DNA from: Bacillota bacterium
Lineage (GTDB): Bacteria; Bacillota; Clostridia; Acetivibrionales; DTU013
Assembly (NCBI GenBank): GCA_023409735.1
Contig: JAEYRB010000027.1
Coordinates: 1 to 64,000, forward strand
DNA: 64,000 nucleotides
Direction of reading: 5' to 3'
Position numbers and translations under genes: made by a program. This document shows positions 59,065 through 64,000 of the stretch, piece by piece; the stretch's first letter is position 1; each line of letters starts with the position of its first letter. The notes below the pieces were generated by a model. The model had not been told where the DNA came from, searched no databases, and saw nothing but the letters and a program-made list of their open reading frames with translations.

Positions 59065-61527
59065 ATGCGAATCAGAACAAAGTTATTTCTTGCTTTCTTT
59101 ATAATTGTGCTTTTTTGTTCAGCAGCACTGGCAGTCACACTAGGCGGTTATAACCTCGTAGTGCGGGAAATTGCATCAAGCGTAGACAGCAACGATTCAC
59201 GTATTTTTGAAGTCAGCAGAATGAGAGACATGGTAAATATGCAGCAGGAGATAGCGGCAGGCTGCGTTGTCAGGCTTGATACAGCCGGACTCGATGAGGT
59301 CAGAAAAATCGGAGCGCAGCTTTCACAAAGCATTGAAGAACTGACGGCTGTATCCGGCGGCAGCGAAAAGGATGAGCTTGCAAAGCTTAGTGATCTTAAG
59401 GAGCAAACAATAGTCAACATAACAGAGGTATTGCCTGAGGCTATAGCCAAATACGACAGAACAGAGTTTAACAACCTTTTATCAGAATATGAAAAGAAAT
59501 ACATTGAGCTACTTAAGATGGAGCAGGAGCTTGGACAACTGATCAGAAAACAGGCGAACGATAATGTAGCGAGCATACTGACCGGCAAAGAAGAACTGGC
59601 AGAGCTGAGTGATAAGCAGAGAGCGACAATTGAAGCGCTTTTGCCGTCAGTTGAAATTATATTATCTCAATACCAAAAGGCAGTAAATGAAAATAAAAGC
59701 ACAGCAGAAATGAACACTATACTGAAACAGGAAATTGACAGACTCAATAAAGAAATCGACAGATTAAGCTCTGAAGCTGAGCACTCTGCCGACGGCAAGG
59801 ATATTACACCGGCTTCAAATGTGTCATCGATGCTTGGACAAGGCTCAGGAGAGTCAGCTTCTGCAATTATATTTGACAAGGCTACAGTTGAAGCGATAAA
59901 GACATATATAAATGAACTGGCAAGGTATAATTCGAGTTATGAGGTAAAGCTGGAGGCAATGCAGGTAAAGACACTTTCCAGTATGCTTGCAAGGCTTGCA
60001 GACATTGACAATATTATTGCACGCACCCAGCTGGTATATGCAGAGGGTAATTCCATAATACACAGTGGTGGTGAGAGCATTGATCAGTATATTCAGCTTG
60101 CTGCTGAAGTAAATAATTCTCTGCTTCAGCTACAAAAGCAGCTCAGCAAAGATACTGCTGTACTGGCAGGTGAAGCGTCAGCAGCAAGTGCCGTGTTGTC
60201 AGATGCATTTGAAAAGCTTTTTGCTTGTGATAAAGCTAATAAAAACAGCGGTCTTTTAAGCAGCTATGACGAAGCAACCAGTCTATTTGAAAAGCAAAGA
60301 GAGAGCCTTTCAAGGCTCGATACAGCATATAGGTTATACCTTGCTAAGGATGTTGAGAAATCAGAAGGACTTAAAAGTACACTTTTGCTTATCCTTATTA
60401 GCATCGTAATAATATCTTTGATTATTGGGGTTGTTACAGCTCTTATGCTTTCTAGAAATATATCCCGTCCTATACGTACAATAACAGGACTTCTTGAAAA
60501 GGCCGGGAACGGTGATCTTTCTGAAAGAGTACCCGGAAGGCGGGATGACGAGATAGGAGTGCTTGGGGAAAAGGTAAATGTAGTGCTGGATGGTCAGCAA
60601 AGGATGTTAAAGCAGGTCAAGGCTACATCAAACGATATAGGAGCACTTAAGAAGGAGCTTGCCGGTTTATTTGATTATAGCAAGGAAAGTGCCGGAAGGA
60701 TGTCAGCCGGACTTAAAAATATTATGGAAGGATTTTCGGAAAACACAGGGTATACAAGTGGCAAAGGAGCTTATTGTACGGAGGGCAACGGATCGCACGA
60801 GCTTGCGGCAACTGCTGACAGGGCCGTTGCTGACGGCATGAGAGTTATTGAGATCGCAGCAACCAGTAAGAAATCTGTTCAGGAAGCAGAAACTGTTATC
60901 AGGAATGCTACTGATACTGTAAAGCAGATAGCAGATTCTATAGACGAGCTTGAGGACTCTTCAAACAGGATCGGAGATATTACTAATACAATAACTGATA
61001 TTGCAGCGAAAACAAATCTTCTGGCTTTGAACGCAGCAATAGAGGCAGCTAGAGCAGGACAGCAGGGTAAGGGCTTCACCGTAGTTGCCGAGGAAATAAG
61101 GAAGCTTTCAAATGGGAGCAATAAAGCTGCGGAGCAGATAAAGAATATAGTTAAAGAGATACAGGACAGGATCCAATTTGCCGTAGACAAGATTAGCAAT
61201 GGCGTAAATAGCGTAGATGCAGGAGCTGGAAAGATAGATGATGCAAGAAACAGCATACTGGATATCGCTGAGGCTGTAAAGCAGATTACAGATACGCTCA
61301 AGGAGGCTGCAGGTGCGGTAAGATCAAGACAGGATAATACAACTGAACTTGTGGTTACCATAGATGCTCTTTCAAAAGCAGCAAATAGGACGGTTGAAAC
61401 CAGTGCAGAAATTGATGCCGGCCTTGAGGTACAGATAAAAACAATTGAGCAGCTTGAGGATATGACAGTTAAATTGGACGAGGTATCATGCACGTTGAAC
61501 AATATGGTTGAACGATTTAAGATGTAG
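59065..61527 (+). CDS. Methyl-accepting chemotaxis protein
   Basis: A transmembrane chemoreceptor of 820 residues. The first helix is at about 7-30. A large extracellular region (about 31-435) is strongly helical and rich in Glu, Lys and Ala with heptad patterns, longer than a standard four-helix-bundle sensor. The second helix is at about 438-462, HAMP at about 462-515, and the signalling domain at about 580-820 has the hairpin tip ITDIAAKTNLLALNAAIEAA followed by RAGQQGKGFTVVAEEI. AAGGTGAG precedes the ATG. No che genes are adjacent; the ligand is unknown. Confidence 0.94.
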   Translation: MRIRTKLFLAFFIIVLFCSAALAVTLGGYNLVVREIASSVDSNDSRIFEVSRMRDMVNMQQEIAAGCVVRLDTAGLDEVRKIGAQLSQSIEELTAVSGGSEKDELAKLSDLKEQTIVNITEVLPEAIAKYDRTEFNNLLSEYEKKYIELLKMEQELGQLIRKQANDNVASILTGKEELAELSDKQRATIEALLPSVEIILSQYQKAVNENKSTAEMNTILKQEIDRLNKEIDRLSSEAEHSADGKDITPASNVSSMLGQGSGESASAIIFDKATVEAIKTYINELARYNSSYEVKLEAMQVKTLSSMLARLADIDNIIARTQLVYAEGNSIIHSGGESIDQYIQLAAEVNNSLLQLQKQLSKDTAVLAGEASAASAVLSDAFEKLFACDKANKNSGLLSSYDEATSLFEKQRESLSRLDTAYRLYLAKDVEKSEGLKSTLLLILISIVIISLIIGVVTALMLSRNISRPIRTITGLLEKAGNGDLSERVPGRRDDEIGVLGEKVNVVLDGQQRMLKQVKATSNDIGALKKELAGLFDYSKESAGRMSAGLKNIMEGFSENTGYTSGKGAYCTEGNGSHELAATADRAVADGMRVIEIAATSKKSVQEAETVIRNATDTVKQIADSIDELEDSSNRIGDITNTITDIAAKTNLLALNAAIEAARAGQQGKGFTVVAEEIRKLSNGSNKAAEQIKNIVKEIQDRIQFAVDKISNGVNSVDAGAGKIDDARNSILDIAEAVKQITDTLKEAAGAVRSRQDNTTELVVTIDALSKAANRTVETSAEIDAGLEVQIKTIEQLEDMTVKLDEVSCTLNNMVERFKM

Positions 61528-61617
61528 AATATTAAAATCAGTATGTATATATATGGCAGGAAATGGAATACTTGTTATATGGCATACTGATTCTATTTTT
61601 TTATACAATTATCTGGA

Positions 61618-61653
61618 ACTGTCTCAGAATAAACTTTGAGGCAGTACTTTTTT
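61618..61653 (+). terminator. Intrinsic terminator
   Basis: ACTGTCTCA pairs with TGAGGCAGT (nine pairs, one G-T) around a ten-base loop, followed by AC and six T. It lies 91 bases after the chemoreceptor stop and immediately before the broken DUF1538 gene. Confidence 0.85.
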
Positions 61654-61659
61654 ATATAA

Positions 61660-62169
61660 AAACATACCTGCTTCTGCAGCCGATATTTCACGATTCGCAT
61701 GACACTTGCAATAGGTATTGGTTTTGCTTCGCTACTTGCCATGATAAAAATATTGACACAGTCTAATATATTATGGTTTTTAGTTCCGCTCTATGCGATT
61801 GCACTTCTCATGATGCTGTTTACACCAAAGCTGTTTGTGGGACTTGCATCTGACTCAGGCGGTGTCTCTGGCGGTGCTATGACATCTGCTTTCTTAACAC
61901 CGCTCACTCTTGGAGTTGCACAGGCTGTTGCAGCCAGATCTGGTTCCGGCGCGCAATCAATTCTGACGAATGGTTTCGGAATTATTGCATTTATTTCGGT
62001 AACCCCGCTCATTGCTGTACAATTTTTGGGAATAGTATATGATATTAATATCAAGAAAGCAGGCAAGGCAATGAAGGATGCTGAAGCAAACGATCTAGAA
62101 GCCAAAGAGGTGCGTAATGAATATAGTACTCGAACCTTTAGATGTAAACAACTGGTTGAAAGTTTGTGA
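61660..62169 (+). pseudogene. 5'-truncated DUF1538 membrane protein remnant
   Basis: This frame, open from 61660 with its first ATG at 61699, encodes only the last part of a DUF1538 protein. A membrane helix comes first (LAIGIGFASLLAMIKILT), followed by the family core FVGLASDSGGVSGGAMTSAFL, with its Ser-Asp-Ser-Gly-Gly motif, and another two helices. DUF1538 proteins are normally about 500 residues with two repeats; about two thirds are missing. The upstream sequence is a terminator, not coding, so the 5' part was deleted. The start has no Shine-Dalgarno. The end overlaps the acetyltransferase gene by 53 bases. A surviving expressed short protein cannot be excluded. Confidence 0.6.
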
Positions 62170-62566
62170 GTTATCAGTTTCAGAAGATCAAAAACAGATT
62201 TTCCCTATTCCCAATGTGTACTGGATTAGTATTAGCCGGTATGAGGAGCATAGTGAGTTATTCGCTATTAAAAAAGACGATATTTATGTTGGACTGATTG
62301 GAGGCGGATATGACGAGGACGGTGTAAGCGGTTTTATCAATCCGCTTATGGTTGATGCTCATTATCAACGTCAGGGCATTGCTGCCGAAGCTATCCGGCT
62401 TATCATCAGATATCTTTCTGACAACCTAAAAGTAAGCAAAGTCAACATAGGGCATCGTAAGGAGAATGAAGCAGCGGGACGGCTTTATGAGCGTATCGGT
62501 TTTGAAATCACTGGGGAAACGGAACAGGAATACTCTAGAACATTATGCTTGAAGGAACGTAACTGA
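62117..62566 (+). CDS. GNAT-family N-acetyltransferase
   Basis: This 149-residue GCN5-related acetyltransferase transfers acetyl from acetyl-CoA to an amine. The acetyl-CoA binding loop is HYQRQGIAAEAIRLII (Arg/Gln-x-x-Gly-x-Ala) near residues 80-95, and the C-terminal motif NEAAGRLYERIGFEITGE is typical. AGAGGTG lies upstream of the ATG, inside the DUF1538 remnant. The substrate is unknown; resemblance to ribosomal-protein or antibiotic acetyltransferases is too general to use. Confidence 0.88.
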   Translation: MNIVLEPLDVNNWLKVCELSVSEDQKQIFPIPNVYWISISRYEEHSELFAIKKDDIYVGLIGGGYDEDGVSGFINPLMVDAHYQRQGIAAEAIRLIIRYLSDNLKVSKVNIGHRKENEAAGRLYERIGFEITGETEQEYSRTLCLKERN

Positions 62567-62816
62567 TTTTCCAGCCAATTGTTAAAAGTTAGTTGATATT
62601 ACAATAAGTAACCAGAAGGGAAGTTTAACGATTAGAGTATGCTATTATAATGTGGAAGCATCCAATAATTTGATAGAATAAGGCAGCTTCTGTTTAGTGG
62701 AGAATATGAAAGGCACAGGTTTCCACCATATACATCCTTAGTTTAACGTGATTGGTATATAGGACTAAAATTTACTGTCATTATTTTGTGATAATATGTT
62801 TGCGAGGTGCAATTTT

Positions 62817-63335
62817 ATGGATTATAAAAAAGCTGCTTCCTATTGGATAAAGAAGGACGCGCAGGCAGCACGAATGGATCAAGGCTCGCTTTTACGTGAG
62901 ATTGAGAAGTTCATTATGGCACATAACACCTGTGCTTTGGCCACCGGCTGCGGTGATTTTATCCGCTGTACGCCCATCGAATACAATTATAAAGATGGGA
63001 GTTTTTGGATGTTTTCCGAAGGTGGTATGAAGTTTAACGCTTTGGAGAAAAACAGAAATGTGTGTCTTGCTATCTACGACGGCTATACTGGACTCGGCCA
63101 ATTGGGCGGAATGCAGGTCTCCGGTACTGCAGAGCTTATAGAGCCTTGGACAGATGGATACATGGATTTGTTAAAGTTTAAAAAGCTGTCTGCTGAGAAT
63201 TTGAAAAAGCTCCCGGTAGTAATGTACCTTATCAAGGTTACACCCAATCGCATTGACTTTCTATGCTCGGAGTTCAAAAAGTCAGGCTTTGATTCCCGTC
63301 AGCATTTATGTTTTTCCAATGGCGAAGCTGAATGA
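62817..63335 (+). CDS. Pyridoxamine 5'-phosphate oxidase-fold protein
   Basis: A 172-residue flavin-binding split-barrel protein of the PPOX superfamily. The N-terminal segment NTCALATGCGDFIRCTPIEY and the following FWMFSEGGMKFNALEKNRNVCLAIYD match the fold. I use the ATG at 62817, ten bases after GAGGTG; the frame opens seven codons earlier at 62796. Such small proteins may bind FMN, F420 or haem, and clostridial examples are often linked to antibiotic or stress resistance. The function here is unknown. Confidence 0.82.
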   Translation: MDYKKAASYWIKKDAQAARMDQGSLLREIEKFIMAHNTCALATGCGDFIRCTPIEYNYKDGSFWMFSEGGMKFNALEKNRNVCLAIYDGYTGLGQLGGMQVSGTAELIEPWTDGYMDLLKFKKLSAENLKKLPVVMYLIKVTPNRIDFLCSEFKKSGFDSRQHLCFSNGEAE

Positions 63336-63670
63336 TGGAGCTATACAGCTTTCTTAATGTGCCTTCTAATCACAGTACGGGGATTGAGCTGCAGGAGGTA
63401 AAGCTGTTATGGGACCACTTGTTGACGTGCCGGTCGTGATTGGATTAGATAATTTGGCCTTATTCTGTTTAAAAAAGGTTCTTGATCTTTTAGATTCCCC
63501 TTCCGTTTAAAGAACGAAGCAGAAAACAAAGGCGTCAGGAGTGCGAATCTTGACACCTTTGCTTTACATACAATTTATAACAGCTTTCCGATCATACCGT
63601 TATGATTCCAGCACAGAAATAATCTGTAGAAGATCTCGAATATTATTGTAAAGGAGGGTTTATCTAACCT
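63336..63670. other. Intergenic region with possible terminator and tiny frames
   Basis: 335 bases between the PPOX gene and a convergent small gene. A hairpin at 63528-63560 (AAAGGCGTCA with TGACACCTTT, one mismatch) probably terminates. Two tiny frames, 63332-63439 (35 codons, ATGA-coupled to the PPOX stop) and 63409-63510 (33 codons, AGGAGGT nine bases before ATG), have no recognisable product and may be gene remnants. Confidence 0.4.
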
Positions 63671-64000
63671 TCATACCAAGGGTAAATACTTGCGAACGTA
63701 TTGCATGATTTTTCTAATGAAAAAATTCCAGATGCTCGAATAGACAAGAGAAAATGAGAAAAAAATTAAATAAGTTAAAAGAGTCGATAACGTAATGGTT
63801 AAATCTACAAACGCCGGAATACTTACTATATAAGTTAAAAACATCATCCCAAGAGATAAAGCTATGCTTGAAAATAATATAGAAATAATTATTCCATTCC
63901 TATAAAGTAATATTCCTATAACGATACCTAATAGTCCTGTAGTAAAAAGCAGTATTATTGTCTCCTGCACATCAACCATAACAAGAATTAATGCTGAAGA
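63671..64000 (-). CDS. Small polytopic membrane protein, probably partial
   Basis: From the first ATG at 63979 this is 102 residues, but the frame remains open to the window edge and that ATG lacks a ribosome binding site. The protein may therefore start outside. It has three hydrophobic segments (IILLFTTGLLGIVIGILLY, IIISILFSSIALSLGMMFLTY and a long third) and a basic C-terminus (FFIRKIMQYVRKYLP). No family is recognised. Composition alone supports a membrane protein. Confidence 0.5.
   Translation of the reverse strand, partial: SSALILVMVDVQETIILLFTTGLLGIVIGILLYRNGIIISILFSSIALSLGMMFLTYIVSIPAFVDLTITLSTLLTYLIFFSFSLVYSSIWNFFIRKIMQYVRKYLPLV

Noticed and set aside
61670..61700. Flagellar-type sigma-D promoter (GCCGATAT) before the DUF1538 remnant
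   Set aside because: No TAAA at the required 15-base distance upstream.
63409..63510. 33-codon frame with a strong AGGAGGT
   Set aside because: No recognisable product or membrane pattern; likely chance or a remnant. A homologue search could revive it.
1..64000. CRISPR array, prophage, rRNA or tRNA genes
   Set aside because: No regularly spaced repeats, phage structural or integrase genes, or cloverleaf/rRNA sequences were found on reading both strands.

Overview
This is about 64 kb of a low-to-medium GC, strictly anaerobic Firmicute, most likely a clostridium of the Ruminiclostridium/Acetivibrio type. The evidence is clostridial-style AGGAGG ribosome binding sites, frequent GTG/TTG starts, a str operon with an extended S12, a flavodiiron oxygen-scavenging protein, a ferredoxin-type group 4 [NiFe] hydrogenase, MecA, YesM/YesN-type carbohydrate regulation, a MASE3-PP2C phosphatase and a bactofilin/M23 pair. 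The organism call is inference. I see no rRNA, tRNA, CRISPR array, intact insertion sequence or prophage.

Layout. 1-4471: end of the str operon (rpsL partial, rpsG, fusA, tuf). 4573-5854: flavodiiron protein behind a promoter carrying a 7-7-7 palindrome. 6776-10321: MoxR ATPase, DUF58 and DUF4129-like membrane protein operon. 10397-12907: lon with its own consensus promoter. 13602-18595: MASE3-PP2C phosphatase, then three envelope-associated genes (membrane/TPR-like, PRC-barrel, VanW-like). 18624-22290, minus strand: MATE transporter, mecA, acyltransferase. 22474-26861, minus strand: polyamine operon (XRE-cupin regulator, potA, potB, potC, potD) with a consensus promoter, a three-half-site operator and a structured leader. 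28070-44003: hypABFCDE followed by a membrane-bound [NiFe] hydrogenase that carries a homologue of each of the eleven complex I core subunits (order L-M-N-J-K-A-B-C-D-H-I) and its maturation protease. 44340-53248: proA and proB, separated by a YesN/YesM two-component system and a CUT1-type sugar ABC transporter without ATPase. 53466-58773: class A penicillin-binding protein, XRE regulator, a 47-residue membrane peptide, bactofilin and M23 peptidase. 59065-64000: chemoreceptor, a truncated DUF1538 gene, a GNAT acetyltransferase, a PPOX-fold protein and a small membrane protein running off the window.

How it works together. The hyp genes build and insert the Ni-Fe(CN)2CO centre, the terminal protease finishes the large subunit, and the hydrogenase probably couples reduced ferredoxin oxidation to H2 production and ion pumping. 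The polyamine operon is self-contained and looks autoregulated. The YesN/YesM pair probably controls the adjacent sugar transporter.

The most interesting unexplained signal is a 59-nt element present twice (26892-26950 minus, 53343-53401 plus). The copies match at 47 of 59 positions without gaps, and one stem position shows a compensatory T-A to A-T change. One copy lies in the leader of the polyamine operon; the other lies just beyond the proB terminator. I do not recognise it as a known RNA family. A second, unrelated short repeat occurs at 20856-20910 and 56242-56298.
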